Shown here piece after piece: positions 1-9,577 of a stretch of 64,000 bases of DNA. Under the pieces are notes generated by a model. That model searched no databases and was not told where the DNA came from. It saw nothing but the letters and a program-made list of their open reading frames with translations. The DNA is from Clostridia bacterium (GTDB taxonomy: Bacteria; Bacillota; Clostridia; Christensenellales; Borkfalkiaceae): the NCBI GenBank assembly GCA_900771345.1, contig CAAGNQ010000020.1, positions 1 through 64,000 of the forward strand. Direction: 5' to 3'. A program made the position numbers and the translations under genes. The number at the start of each line of letters is the position of its first letter. The first letter of the stretch is position 1.

Positions 1-609
1 ATTAAAAAATCGTAATTTATATCCATCCTTTGCTATTCTATCCCACACGATACACTCGGATAAAAATTTCTCGCCATCAAATTCAGGGAAAGGGTATTTT
101 CTTAATATTTCTGTATAAAAAACCTCTGCTTTATCTCCACTAATTTGATTTTCATCTCTTTGCAAAGAGGTTATATCTAAATATTCTGCACCATGAAAAG
201 TAGACCCCACATAAATAGATGTAGAATATGCCTTTAAACCACACACACCAGCAAAGCAATGTTTTTCATTTTTAGGGATGGTTTTTTCCGTCTTCATGAT
301 TGTCTCTAACGCATCATCCGTCAAATAATCATCAGAGTCCACTATATAAAACAATTCTCCTTCTGCCATAGACAATCCCTTATTAATCGCTCGGTGCTTC
401 CCAGCGTTTTCCACTTTCTTATATTTTATATTGAATTTTTTATCATCATTTTGGAACCTTGAAAATAAGCTTTCCGTTTCATCAGTTGAACCATCATCAA
501 TGACAACCCATTCAAAATCTTGATACGTTTGCCTTTTTAGCGATTGATATAAATTGTTAATGATATATGCACGATTATATGTAGGCGTAAATACTGTTAT
601 TTTACTCAC
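1..609 (-). CDS. Family 2 glycosyltransferase, 3' end cut by window edge
   Basis: This is a partial gene; its C-terminal part lies beyond base 1. I place the start at a GTG (607-609), two bases after the stop of the upstream glycosyltransferase. The visible 203 residues open with a GT-A nucleotide-sugar binding fold: a VFTPTYNR strand, a DDGSTDE motif near residue 38 and a DSDDY (DXD-type, metal and UDP-sugar binding) motif near residue 94. This is family GT2, an inverting transferase that would act on a lipid-linked glycan at the cytoplasmic membrane face. It is the last visible gene of the polysaccharide operon. Sugar donor and linkage cannot be read from sequence. Confidence 0.85.
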   Translation of the reverse strand, partial: MSKITVFTPTYNRAYIINNLYQSLKRQTYQDFEWVVIDDGSTDETESLFSRFQNDDKKFNIKYKKVENAGKHRAINKGLSMAEGELFYIVDSDDYLTDDALETIMKTEKTIPKNEKHCFAGVCGLKAYSTSIYVGSTFHGAEYLDITSLQRDENQISGDKAEVFYTEILRKYPFPEFDGEKFLSECIVWDRIAKDGYKLRFFN

Positions 610-611
610 TT

Positions 612-1652
612 TTAACCTCTTGCCTCTTTAATAAATTTTCTTTTCAAAAAAACTAACACGCGACGAAAAAACCTATAGAATTTAAGATTTTTCCTGCTCA
701 ATCTACGCGTTCTTTTTTCCAATATCCAGCGTGCTTTTTCGTCTTTCTTGTTGTATTCAGTCTTTATGATCGCTTTAATTAAAGATTCATCTTCGCAAAT
801 TTCTTTAATTTTTTTGTAACGTTCGTGGCGAGAAAGTGGTGAATCTTTATGTTTTATATTTTCTATCGCACGAATTGATCCATACACATACTGATTCAAA
901 TAAGTGATTTGAAATTTCTCATCATTCATCCAATTATCTCGCAATGCTTTTGCCGTCGCATCACGTCCTTTCTTTATCGTTTCATAATAATCAGAATGAT
1001 ATTTATGCACGGTGCTTCCTTTCAATAAGTTTCTTCTATAATATGCCGCTTTTACATAAGCAATTCTTTTTGCTCTACCCATTGCATAAATATTAAAGAC
1101 TCTATCTTCTGCTATCTTTAAATCTTGTAAAAATGCAACCTTATCTTTAATCAACTGTGCGCTATAAAGCCCACGCCAAACCGAACCGGCTATTTCAAGA
1201 AGAATATTAGGAGTAATCTCCGTTTTGCAAAGAGTACAATCCTCTGCCAAACAACTTATCGTTTCGTATTCTATGATTTCTCCATCTTTAACAGCAAGTG
1301 AATCACACAAAACAATATCTGATGATGTTAACATTGCAGTATCTAGCAATTTCTCATACATATCAACGTTTATTTCGTCATCCGCATCGACAAAGCCAAT
1401 ATAATCACCTGTTGAACAAGCAATCCCATTATTTCTCGCAATGCTTACACCTTGATTTTGTTGATAAATAACTTTAACCCTATTATCTCTTCTTGCGTAA
1501 TCATTACATATGTCACCACTATCATCTGAACTCCCGTCGTTCACTAAAATCAGTTCTATGTTTTTATACGATTGATTTAAAATGCTATCTAAACAACGTT
1601 TTAGCCATTTTCCTGCATTATATATAGGTACAACAATGGAAATTTTACACAT
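612..1652 (-). CDS. Family 2 glycosyltransferase
   Basis: A 346-residue GT2 enzyme. The frame stays open to 1682, but I choose the internal ATG at 1650-1652. It has an AGAGGG ribosome binding site six bases upstream inside the previous gene, and the GT2 fold starts at once (CKISIVVPIYNAG). Motifs are NDGSSDDS near residue 38 and DADD near residue 90, the usual donor and metal sites. The C-terminal 100 residues are basic with no clear membrane helix. It overlaps the end of the upstream glycosyltransferase by 8 bases, so the two are probably translationally coupled. Substrate unknown; it presumably adds one residue to the repeat unit. Confidence 0.88.
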   Translation of the reverse strand: MCKISIVVPIYNAGKWLKRCLDSILNQSYKNIELILVNDGSSDDSGDICNDYARRDNRVKVIYQQNQGVSIARNNGIACSTGDYIGFVDADDEINVDMYEKLLDTAMLTSSDIVLCDSLAVKDGEIIEYETISCLAEDCTLCKTEITPNILLEIAGSVWRGLYSAQLIKDKVAFLQDLKIAEDRVFNIYAMGRAKRIAYVKAAYYRRNLLKGSTVHKYHSDYYETIKKGRDATAKALRDNWMNDEKFQITYLNQYVYGSIRAIENIKHKDSPLSRHERYKKIKEICEDESLIKAIIKTEYNKKDEKARWILEKRTRRLSRKNLKFYRFFRRVLVFLKRKFIKEARG

Positions 1653-2634
1653 TAGAATCCCTCTTAACAAATATTCTAACAAAACGTTTACAATAATATA
1701 TCAATTTCAACTTAGGAAAAGCAAGCATCCACATATAATTTGCCTCTTTTTTATTGTATCCTAATGCATTACCATTTTTTCGCAATTCCCTTTGTAATTC
1801 CTTTTTTAAAAATTTATATTCCTTTTTATATTTATTTTTTATATTAATAAAATTACATAAAGTGTTATATATTTCTTCCAAATATAATTTATTATCTAAT
1901 GTCAACGCTTGTTGAAAATTATTGTCCTTAAAATATTCCCTTCTTTCCTTGATTGCATAAACAGAATCTATTCTTTTAGGTGTCCACGTAGAGACCATTA
2001 CGCTATCTTCATTATAATAATATTTATAAAGATTTTCATTTAAAAAAACAACTTTGTTGCACTCAAATAACAACTTATAAGTCATGTGTTCATCGTCGTG
2101 TACTTTATTCGGCCATCTTGTTCCGTTTATAAAAAACTCTTTTGCATATAATTTACCACATGGTATCGTTGCGTTAATTCTTTTATTACACCAAAAATCT
2201 TCTGGATTATATATTGTTGGATTATACATAACTTCTTGGAAATTATCTTTTATAGAATGCACCCTTTCGTATCCACAAATACTAATTAATGTTTTATATT
2301 CCTCTACAGCATTTAATAAATATTCTAAATAGTGCTCATCAACCCAATCATCGCTGTCTATAAACGTAATCCATTTTGTTTCCGAGCAACACGCACTATC
2401 AATACCAGCGTTACGGGCCGAGGCGTGCCCACCATTTTCTTTATGAATAACAATTATTCGATTATCTTTTTTTGCATATTCATCTAATATCTCAGGAGAC
2501 GAATCAATACTACCATCATTAATCAATATTAATTCAAATAAAGAAAATGTTTGCCTTAAAATACTATCAATACATCTACTTAAATAGTTCTCTGCGTTAT
2601 ATACAGGAACTATGACACTTATTTTTCTATTCAT
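1645..2634 (-). CDS. Family 2 glycosyltransferase
   Basis: A 329-residue GT2 protein beginning KISVIVPVYNAENYLSRC. NDGSIDSS (near residue 39) and DSDDW (near residue 95) mark the GT-A donor and metal site. It resembles its downstream neighbour in size and domain layout, suggesting paralogues that add different sugars. The start codon overlaps the stop of the Wzt-like ATPase gene by 4 bases (ATGA arrangement), showing tight coupling with the exporter. The second half is rich in Lys, Asn and Tyr and carries no known second domain. Donor and acceptor cannot be predicted. Confidence 0.88.
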   Translation of the reverse strand: MNRKISVIVPVYNAENYLSRCIDSILRQTFSLFELILINDGSIDSSPEILDEYAKKDNRIIVIHKENGGHASARNAGIDSACCSETKWITFIDSDDWVDEHYLEYLLNAVEEYKTLISICGYERVHSIKDNFQEVMYNPTIYNPEDFWCNKRINATIPCGKLYAKEFFINGTRWPNKVHDDEHMTYKLLFECNKVVFLNENLYKYYYNEDSVMVSTWTPKRIDSVYAIKERREYFKDNNFQQALTLDNKLYLEEIYNTLCNFINIKNKYKKEYKFLKKELQRELRKNGNALGYNKKEANYMWMLAFPKLKLIYYCKRFVRIFVKRDSNV

Positions 2635-3902
2635 TTTATCTTTTCAACCTCCATATCAGGAAGTCTAATAAACCCCCATGCCCAAGGATTACATAAAAGG
2701 TCTTTACTATCGCTTACTTCAAAAGAAAATGCATAAGCCACGTCAATTTCCGTACTAGCGCCAAATTCGTTTTTCTCAAACAAAACTAGCGTTACATCGT
2801 AATTCCCCTGCGTAAAACTTTGTAATGGTAAATTAAAAATAAATTGATTTGTCCCTTTATGTATATTCTCAAGATTTAGGCTAATCGCAAAAGCAACCGC
2901 ATAGCCACCTGCTCCTCTAAAAGTAAATCTCACACAAGGGTTTTCTATAATGCGCTCTGATTCTATTGTTAATTCTGCTCTTAATATATCTTTTGTTGTG
3001 TACGTATTTTCTTCTGTATCCAATAAGCGCATATATGTAAAACCTGCCATACGACCAGCCTCTACTTCTTCATATCTACGTACATTCATTAAATTTTTTT
3101 CCTTAAATTTTTCTTCAGCCTTAACATTTGAATAAATTGCAATCGCTTCTTCTGGAGCGCCGTCAAAGATAATTTTGCCGTGATCTAACACAAGACATCT
3201 AGTACATAAACGACGAATTGTATCCATATTATGGCTTACGTATAAAACGGTTTTACCCTCGTTATTCGCCGCGTCGCCCATTTTGCCTAAGCATTTTTGC
3301 TGGAACTTCATATCGCCAACGGCAAGCACTTCGTCCATTACGATAATTTCGCTATCTAAATGTGCCGCAACGGCAAAGGCAAGTTTAACGTACATACCAC
3401 TAGAGTATCTTTTTACAGGGGTATCAATAAACTTTCTCATTTCAGCAAATTCAACGATTTCATCAAACTTGCTATCAATTTCTGATTTAGTCATACCTAA
3501 AATAGCACCATTTAAATAAACGTTTTCTCTTCCCGTAAGTTCTGGGTGAAATCCCGTTCCGACCTCTAGCATACTAGCAATTCGCCCTTCATAACTAATC
3601 TCCCCGGAAGTGGGCGCAGTTACTCTAGATAATAATTTTAAAAGGGTAGATTTACCGGCGCCGTTATGCCCGATAATGCCTAGTGCTTCGCCCTTTTTTA
3701 CCTTAAATGAAATACCGTCTAACGCGCGAAAGATATCCCCGTCATTCTCATTCTTTCCCTTACCAACCAAACTATTCGGGTCTTCTTTTTTTCTTAATCT
3801 TGCAAAGAAACTCTGAATTTCTTTAGTCAGCGTAGTACCACCAATAGCGCCCAAACGGTATTCTTTTACTAAATTATTTACTTCAATAATCGTATCACTC
3901 AT
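2631..3902 (-). CDS. Polysaccharide ABC exporter ATPase, Wzt/TagH type with C-terminal carbohydrate-binding domain
   Basis: This is the 423-residue nucleotide-binding subunit of an ABC-2 polysaccharide or teichoic-acid exporter. The ATPase spans about residues 1-260: Walker A GHNGAGKST (near 78-86), signature YSSGM (166-170) and Walker B IIVMDEVLAVGD. The remaining 150 residues look like a Wzt C-terminal beta-sandwich, which in Wzt binds the end of the polysaccharide before export. It pairs with the permease 13 bases upstream. The C-terminal domain suggests recognition of a particular chain end, so glycan assembly would finish in the cytoplasm, which sits oddly with the EpsG-like polymerase in the same operon. 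Confidence 0.92.
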   Translation of the reverse strand: MSDTIIEVNNLVKEYRLGAIGGTTLTKEIQSFFARLRKKEDPNSLVGKGKNENDGDIFRALDGISFKVKKGEALGIIGHNGAGKSTLLKLLSRVTAPTSGEISYEGRIASMLEVGTGFHPELTGRENVYLNGAILGMTKSEIDSKFDEIVEFAEMRKFIDTPVKRYSSGMYVKLAFAVAAHLDSEIIVMDEVLAVGDMKFQQKCLGKMGDAANNEGKTVLYVSHNMDTIRRLCTRCLVLDHGKIIFDGAPEEAIAIYSNVKAEEKFKEKNLMNVRRYEEVEAGRMAGFTYMRLLDTEENTYTTKDILRAELTIESERIIENPCVRFTFRGAGGYAVAFAISLNLENIHKGTNQFIFNLPLQSFTQGNYDVTLVLFEKNEFGASTEIDVAYAFSFEVSDSKDLLCNPWAWGFIRLPDMEVEKIK

Positions 3903-3915
3903 AATCTATTCACCA

Positions 3916-4773
3916 TTAAATCGTATCCATAAAGTTCTTCTCTACTCGGCTAAACAGCATAATTCCTAATAAGAAAATAACGATGGTCATTACCCAGCTT
4001 ATTCCATAAAATCCCCATTCTATTACGCCCGTGCCTAAAAATCCGTATCTAAACACGTTGATAATCGGAGTAATGGGATTTAGCATATAAAGAGTATGCA
4101 ACGCACCACCTGGTGCAAAAACTTCCATAGAAAACATATCGTAAGCAACGGGGGATGCGTAAAGCCATAATTGAAGCCCGAAGGTAATTAGCATCTTTAG
4201 ATCCCTATATTTTGTCGTCAACGCAGAAATCATTACTCCAAACCCAAGGCTCAATAGCATAAGTTGAATTATAAGCACTGGAGTTAACGCCGCAACCCAG
4301 TTAGTTGTAGTAATCGTGCCGTTCGACCAATAGAAAATCATAAAACAAGCCATAAAACCAAATTGAATAAACAGGTTTATCAAATTGGATATAACCGTTG
4401 ATATAGGCATAACCAGCCTAGGAAAATAAACTTTACCTAATATTGCACTGTTATTTACAAACGTATTAGAAGTTGCCGTTAGGGCAGTTGAAAAATACGT
4501 CCACATCATATTTCCCGTCAAATAGAAAATAAAGGTAGGAACGCCAGGAGCCGCCAGGTTGGCAATATTACCAAATATCAAAGTATATACGACGGTTGTA
4601 AGCAAAGGCTGTATAATCGCCCAAAGAGGTCCTAAAATCGTTTGTTTATAAAGCGAAACGAAATCTCGTTTTACAAATAATTTAATCAAATCTTTATATT
4701 TAAAAAGTTCTTTAAGGTTTAAGTCAAACCAGCCGTTCTTACTTTTTAAAACTGTTTTTTGTCTTCTTTCCAC
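3916..4773 (-). CDS. Polysaccharide ABC exporter permease, Wzm/TagG type
   Basis: A 285-residue ABC-2 family membrane protein with a cytoplasmic amphipathic N-terminus (KDLIKLFVKRDFVSLYKQ) and about six hydrophobic helices. The LGPLWAIIQPLL segment and the conserved pattern near ASPVAYD are typical of Wzm/TagG/RfbA permeases. With the Wzt-like ATPase encoded immediately downstream it would form the transmembrane channel for the glycan. It lies between a GT4 gene and the ATPase gene on the same strand. Confidence 0.92.
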   Translation of the reverse strand: MERRQKTVLKSKNGWFDLNLKELFKYKDLIKLFVKRDFVSLYKQTILGPLWAIIQPLLTTVVYTLIFGNIANLAAPGVPTFIFYLTGNMMWTYFSTALTATSNTFVNNSAILGKVYFPRLVMPISTVISNLINLFIQFGFMACFMIFYWSNGTITTTNWVAALTPVLIIQLMLLSLGFGVMISALTTKYRDLKMLITFGLQLWLYASPVAYDMFSMEVFAPGGALHTLYMLNPITPIINVFRYGFLGTGVIEWGFYGISWVMTIVIFLLGIMLFSRVEKNFMDTI

Positions 4774-4794
4774 TTTTAATCTAATCCTTTTTTA

Positions 4795-6006
4795 CTATTT
4801 ATCGAGTATGTTTTGGTACAAGTCCAAGTACTTTTGATAATTTTTTTCCTTGTCAAAATTCTCTATCGCCCATTTGCGACAGTCCACTTTTTCAATCTTT
4901 CCGTCACGCACCTTTTCTAGCGAGCAAATTAGTGCTTCTTGGTCTAAAGGCTGTATAACGTAACCCGTTTTGCCTTCTAAAACCAATTCTCCACTCCCAC
5001 CTGAGTTATAAGTTATGATAGGAACTCCACAAGATGCTGCCTCCATATTAACCGTTGGAAGAGTATCCACAAAGGTAAGATTTAAGAAAACGCTTGCCGT
5101 ATTATAGGCTTTCACTAAATATTCTCTGTCTTTTATAAACCCTAAACAAATGGTATTAGTGACCGATTGATAATCTTTTATTTGCTCTTCGGAACAGCCT
5201 ATAATTATTGCCTTAGCGTCTTTTGATTTCAACCAGTCCAAAACGCCTTTTCTTATATCTTTGTTGCGAGAATCAAACCATTTGTTTGCCATCGTAACCA
5301 AAACGAAGGAATTTTCTAAACCTAATTCTTCTCTTAAATCCCCTCTATCAGGATTGAACAAGGAAGGCTCTATCCCGTTATAAATTTGAAAAATTTGCGC
5401 CTTTTCTAATAGTGGAGATTGCCTAGCCTCTTCACTCACCCATTTGCTACAGCCAACGATATATAAGTTTTCCATATCGAATAAGTGTTTTTTCTTTGTA
5501 AAAACATTTTTGCTACTGTCAAAAAATATGCTAGGAATATCTTTATAACGCTTAGGGCATTTTTCACATAAAGTTTTCCATTTATCACAGCCGTTATCTA
5601 GAAAGTGATAACATTTTCCAGTAAAATACCAACAATCGTGAAAGGTAATTACCAACGGAATTTTATTCTTTTTAACAAAATTTATCAGGATAGGAAGATT
5701 CAAAAAATTGCTATGAATATTATGAAGATGAATAATATCAGGCATATCCCCTTGCAATTTTTTTAGAAATTTTCGAGTGCTTTTTTTTGAATAAAATGCC
5801 TGCTTACCAGTAATTCTAGCCCATAACGCATGCCACTTTCTATCCCTTTTAGTCCCTACGAGAATAATATTATCAGATTGCACAGAAGAAACTATACAAG
5901 CCACCTTTGATTGATAAGATGCTTTTTGCAAGATATTATCAATGTCATAAACAATGCTTCCAGTACTCGTATTTCCATACGTGGCGTTAATTTGAAGTAT
6001 TTTCAT
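4795..6006 (-). CDS. Family 4 (GT-B) glycosyltransferase
   Basis: A 403-residue GT4-type retaining glycosyltransferase. It opens with a Rossmann strand, MKILQINATYGNTSTGSIV, and has an N-terminal acceptor half with HLHNIHSNF and FHDCWYFTG. The C-terminal donor half includes EAASCGVPIITYNSGGSGEL, the E-x7-E-like nucleotide-sugar region of GT4. A short cluster of cysteines (CYHFLDNGCDKWKTLCEKC, near residues 130-150) is common in one GT4 subgroup. It starts 3 bases after the EpsG-like gene. Substrate unknown. Confidence 0.87.
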   Translation of the reverse strand: MKILQINATYGNTSTGSIVYDIDNILQKASYQSKVACIVSSVQSDNIILVGTKRDRKWHALWARITGKQAFYSKKSTRKFLKKLQGDMPDIIHLHNIHSNFLNLPILINFVKKNKIPLVITFHDCWYFTGKCYHFLDNGCDKWKTLCEKCPKRYKDIPSIFFDSSKNVFTKKKHLFDMENLYIVGCSKWVSEEARQSPLLEKAQIFQIYNGIEPSLFNPDRGDLREELGLENSFVLVTMANKWFDSRNKDIRKGVLDWLKSKDAKAIIIGCSEEQIKDYQSVTNTICLGFIKDREYLVKAYNTASVFLNLTFVDTLPTVNMEAASCGVPIITYNSGGSGELVLEGKTGYVIQPLDQEALICSLEKVRDGKIEKVDCRKWAIENFDKEKNYQKYLDLYQNILDK

Positions 6007-6009
6007 TTT

Positions 6010-7074
6010 CTAATTACCTTGCCAAAAGAATTCGTAAGGAAGAACGGTAGCACTTCCTTTGGTTATAAACAAATACATAAACAGCACTGCCAAATAAACA
6101 AGCAATTCTACTATTCTTGCCTCGTGTTTTATCAAAATTGACTTGGCTGTGATTTTCGGGATATGAATAGTAAAATAAATAGCAAAGTACCAAGCAATTC
6201 TGAAAAATATGCTGTTAGATAATACGAGTGCTTGCATAGCCGTTCCCATTATAATAATCAAAATCAATTCATCGAGAGAAAATTCCTTGTTTTCATCTTC
6301 TCTCAATAAGAACAATCCAATAACGGTAAGAGCCAAGTATACCAAGAAGGTTGTCATTCCTGCGCCAGCCGTTTCACCCTCAATCTCTTCAAACCCTAAA
6401 TACTCGAAAACCCCGTCAAGAGAAGAGATAATTTCATTTCTAAAAATAAAGAATATCGGAATTAATATGGTAGCAGCAATTACAAAAATCTTATTCTTCC
6501 CTAAAGATTTAAGTAAAGGTAAAAGTAATGCGATAATGCAAGAACGGTGAAAACATATGCCTAGAATAATATAAATAGCCGATTTCCAAATGCTGATTTT
6601 TTCTTTTCTAAGTTCTAAGAAAAATAATATGGAAAAACCAAAGGCGATTGTTTGGCGCATACCCGTCATCGAAAATTGAAAAAAGTTAAAAGCTAGCAAA
6701 ATTAAGCAACTAAGCCCACAATCATCCGAATATTTATAAAAAAGTTTCATTACCGGATAATAAAACATCACTGCCGTAAGTATTGTGAACAAAACAAAAC
6801 TTCCCGTAGTATTGCTGATAAGCCAACTTACTATGTAAAATAGTTTATCTCTTTTTTCTGAATAAAGTATCTCCTTAAATGGAACCTCAGCCATCTCTTT
6901 AAAGTTTAAATAATAAAGGGTTGTATCACTACCAACGTTGTTACTGCGCAACCCTGTAATTAAGACAAAACTAATACCTAAAATTAAGCAAAAAGCAATT
7001 TTGCTTAATCTTCCCATTCTTCTTAAAAAATTTAATATTAAAATTTCTAAAACTAATATTAGATAAATTAGCAT
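6010..7074 (-). CDS. EpsG-family membrane protein, probable polysaccharide polymerase
   Basis: A 354-residue polytopic membrane protein with roughly ten helices. ITGLRSNNVGSDTTLYY near residue 40 and the SMTGMRQTIAFGFSILFF and CFHRSCIIALL segments match the EpsG family of exopolysaccharide polymerases, which are Wzy analogues working on the outer face of the membrane. The start overlaps the end of the upstream glycosyltransferase gene by 7 bases. No Wzx-type flippase is encoded in this window to feed such a polymerase; the visible exporter is Wzm/Wzt. It may polymerise, or it may be another membrane transferase of similar topology. Confidence 0.82.
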   Translation of the reverse strand: MLIYLILVLEILILNFLRRMGRLSKIAFCLILGISFVLITGLRSNNVGSDTTLYYLNFKEMAEVPFKEILYSEKRDKLFYIVSWLISNTTGSFVLFTILTAVMFYYPVMKLFYKYSDDCGLSCLILLAFNFFQFSMTGMRQTIAFGFSILFFLELRKEKISIWKSAIYIILGICFHRSCIIALLLPLLKSLGKNKIFVIAATILIPIFFIFRNEIISSLDGVFEYLGFEEIEGETAGAGMTTFLVYLALTVIGLFLLREDENKEFSLDELILIIIMGTAMQALVLSNSIFFRIAWYFAIYFTIHIPKITAKSILIKHEARIVELLVYLAVLFMYLFITKGSATVLPYEFFWQGN

Positions 7075-8390
7075 CGTCCTATTACCTTATTAAAATCTTC
7101 CATTAATTGCGTTTGAATTACCTTTCTGCCGTGGTTTTTTAGACCGAATTCACACGCTTTAAAAGCATATTCAGTCGTTAAACAACCGTCTTTTTTGAGT
7201 GCATTTAGCGTTTGTTTAATTTCATCTACTGAGTTAGAAACAAACGCAACGTCGTTTTTTTTCAAGTAAACGCCTGCGGCGTGCTTTTCCCAACATATAG
7301 CCCAAACTGCACAGCCACTAGCCAAACAATCCATTACCTTAGTCGAGAAAGAGTCTTGAGTGAGAAGCCTATTTTTCAAGTCGAATCCTTCAACGTGCAA
7401 AGCAATATCTGATTTTGCATAAATTTCTTTTAATTCCTGTGAACTAACACTGCCGTGTATAAAAGAATTCTGCCTATCGTTTAATTGCCTATTAATTTTT
7501 CTCGTTATTTTATCTTTAGTATAAATATTTAATCTTACTCTTACTTGTCCTATATCTTGATTGCATCTTTTTATCTGTTTAGCGAGTAAAGATAAACTCT
7601 TCCATCTATTGCAATATAATTTGCCTGCATAAACCACTTCAATAGGCTCGTTCACCCGACGGTGAACACGATTAAGGTCAAAATTCCCACATTTTACTAA
7701 AAACTTGGTAGGAACGCTAAATTTATCTTCAAACTCTTGCATTTGGCGCTCTGACTGCGAATAAAAGAGTTTATAAGAAGGAATATTTTTCTTTAGCCAC
7801 GCCCTAAGCCAAAATCTTCTTATCCAAAAGACAGGCGATAATGAAAATTGGCGCAACGAATATTCGTCGTCACCCGTATATGCCACCATAGGTGCAGTGG
7901 TAAGTTTTGAAACAAGCCTTTCTAATCGGCACATTTTTATCGAGCCTTTTCGCTGTGAAAAGATAAGGTCGGGCTTGAATTCCTCAATAAAAGTTTTTAG
8001 TTTTTTTAGGTCATATTTCCCAAAACGCCAAACAATATCTCTAATTAGTCTAGTCGTTTCCTTAAACAATTTAGGTCTTTTTGATATTTCACCGTTTTTT
8101 CGGTTTTTTCGGTCGTTAGTAGGAAAATCATCATAATGATAGACCTCCCCCACTCTTTTTCGAGAAAAAAGACTTTTCATCATTGCCTTTTCGCCCACCA
8201 AAAAGTAATCTTTGCAACACTTATTGTTAGGCAAAAGTCCACTTCCCGAAACAGTTCTTATCTCTATATCAGCAAAATCTAAAAACCAATTAGTAAGGTT
8301 ATTGTTTGGAGAGGCTAAGTCGTTCCAACTTTCACTTAAAAGCAGTAATATTTTTAATTTTTTAGAAGACTTGTTTTTAATCTCTTCCAT
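7068..8390 (-). CDS. GT-B glycosyltransferase
   Basis: A 440-residue protein with a GT-B layout. The N-terminal half begins KLKILLLLSESWNDLASPNN and holds KPDLIFSQRKGS. The C-terminal half contains VVYAGKLYCNRW, SFIHGSVSSQELKEIYAKSDIALHVE cut by variable loops, and MDCLASGCAVWA, the donor-binding region of GT4 enzymes. It is basic in the middle (RRFWLRAWLKKN), consistent with membrane-surface association. Two bases separate it from the upstream Fe-S protein gene. The family call rests on the C-terminal pattern; the N-terminal half is divergent. Confidence 0.8.
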   Translation of the reverse strand: MEEIKNKSSKKLKILLLLSESWNDLASPNNNLTNWFLDFADIEIRTVSGSGLLPNNKCCKDYFLVGEKAMMKSLFSRKRVGEVYHYDDFPTNDRKNRKNGEISKRPKLFKETTRLIRDIVWRFGKYDLKKLKTFIEEFKPDLIFSQRKGSIKMCRLERLVSKLTTAPMVAYTGDDEYSLRQFSLSPVFWIRRFWLRAWLKKNIPSYKLFYSQSERQMQEFEDKFSVPTKFLVKCGNFDLNRVHRRVNEPIEVVYAGKLYCNRWKSLSLLAKQIKRCNQDIGQVRVRLNIYTKDKITRKINRQLNDRQNSFIHGSVSSQELKEIYAKSDIALHVEGFDLKNRLLTQDSFSTKVMDCLASGCAVWAICWEKHAAGVYLKKNDVAFVSNSVDEIKQTLNALKKDGCLTTEYAFKACEFGLKNHGRKVIQTQLMEDFNKVIGRC

Positions 8391-8392
8391 CG

Positions 8393-9577
8393 CTATTTCT
8401 TATCCACGAATTTATGATATATTTTTTTTAGGCTCGCCTGCATTTTTTTAGGAATTATCCTTTTCAACCTGAAAGAAAGGGTTGCCGTTTGTTTGCAAGC
8501 AGGAACTAGCCCTTTTTTTAAGAATACCTTTGAAAACTTTTCTCTTATCAAAAGGTACTTCTCATCCTTATTCTTGTATGAACTCATATTGCTAACGGTT
8601 GCTTTTCTGTAATCGGTTTCAAACAACTCGAATTCATTTTCTCGTAAGTCCTTTAAAAGATCATTGCCTTTTTCGGTACGCACGAAAATGCAGGATACTC
8701 CTTTTGAATTCCAAAACTCGTCCGTATCCTTAATCCCCCAAAAATCACCTATCCTAAAATCTGCAACCCCATTTTTATCACGGTACTTGCAGTTATAACA
8801 ACTAGGTCTATTATAGGTCTGAAAACCGTATCCGTAATATGATGCAAATAGTGGGGTAATCTTTACCTTGCTATTTTCAAATCTTTCCTCCAAATGAGGA
8901 ACGAACCACCCGTTTTTCTTGCTTCTTGCGTTTATAGCCACCAACTTGGATTTGTTTTTCTTTTCGGTATAATTTTTATACTCTTCGGCTATTTTATACG
9001 AAGTAACGCCCATACAAACTAACTCGACAGTATACAAATTATCGTATTCTTTTGCTAAAAATAATTTTAGGCCAGCCACGTCGCAAGGGCAACCGATAAA
9101 TAATGCCGTTTTGCCTAACTTTAGCGTGTTTTTCACAAGTTTATAAACGTCCTTTTTCTCGCTTTGAACGCATTTAGAACTATATAACTGTTGCAGTTCA
9201 ACTTGATTAGTAGCGCAAAAATATTCAGATTTTATAAAATCCTCAGAATATCGAACGCCAAACACTACACCATCTTTTTGCAAGATTAGATTAGAAAGAG
9301 CCGTAGCAAAACCACCTGACGCGCAGTTTTCCATAATTTCTTTTTGAGTTGAATATCCTGCGTAAGTCTTTAAATAATCAGCATACTCTCTCTCGCTATC
9401 TGTTTTTGCCGGGCACACCCTTTCGCAAGCACGGCAATCAGTGCATTTACTGGCGTTTAACTTAGGATAAATAAACCCTTCCTCGTCGTATTGCATAGTG
9501 ATAGCAGTACTAGGGCAAACGTTTTCGCAAGCACCACAGCCACAGCATAAATTTTTATCCTCTAAATATCTACTCAT
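8393..9577 (-). CDS. Ferredoxin-domain protein with F420 hydrogenase/dehydrogenase beta-subunit C-terminal domain
   Basis: A 394-residue protein with two [4Fe-4S] motifs at the N-terminus, CCGCGACENVCP (near 12-23) and CTDCRACERVCP (near 41-52). They are followed by a domain of the FrhB/FdhB type: FIGCPCDVAGLK near 190, a later cluster CYNCKYRDKNGVADFRIGD, and a DFWGI segment. Such proteins occur in polysaccharide clusters next to pyruvyl transferases, as here with one GT2 gene between them. The organism need not make F420; a flavin or a sugar intermediate is a more likely partner. The reaction is not known to me. The start overlaps the upstream gene by 8 bases. Confidence 0.82.
   Translation of the reverse strand: MSRYLEDKNLCCGCGACENVCPSTAITMQYDEEGFIYPKLNASKCTDCRACERVCPAKTDSEREYADYLKTYAGYSTQKEIMENCASGGFATALSNLILQKDGVVFGVRYSEDFIKSEYFCATNQVELQQLYSSKCVQSEKKDVYKLVKNTLKLGKTALFIGCPCDVAGLKLFLAKEYDNLYTVELVCMGVTSYKIAEEYKNYTEKKNKSKLVAINARSKKNGWFVPHLEERFENSKVKITPLFASYYGYGFQTYNRPSCYNCKYRDKNGVADFRIGDFWGIKDTDEFWNSKGVSCIFVRTEKGNDLLKDLRENEFELFETDYRKATVSNMSSYKNKDEKYLLIREKFSKVFLKKGLVPACKQTATLSFRLKRIIPKKMQASLKKIYHKFVDKK

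Noticed and set aside
8393..9577. True F420-reducing hydrogenase or dehydrogenase subunit
   Set aside because: It is in a polysaccharide operon with no hydrogenase or formate dehydrogenase partner, so the family name describes a domain, not its substrate.
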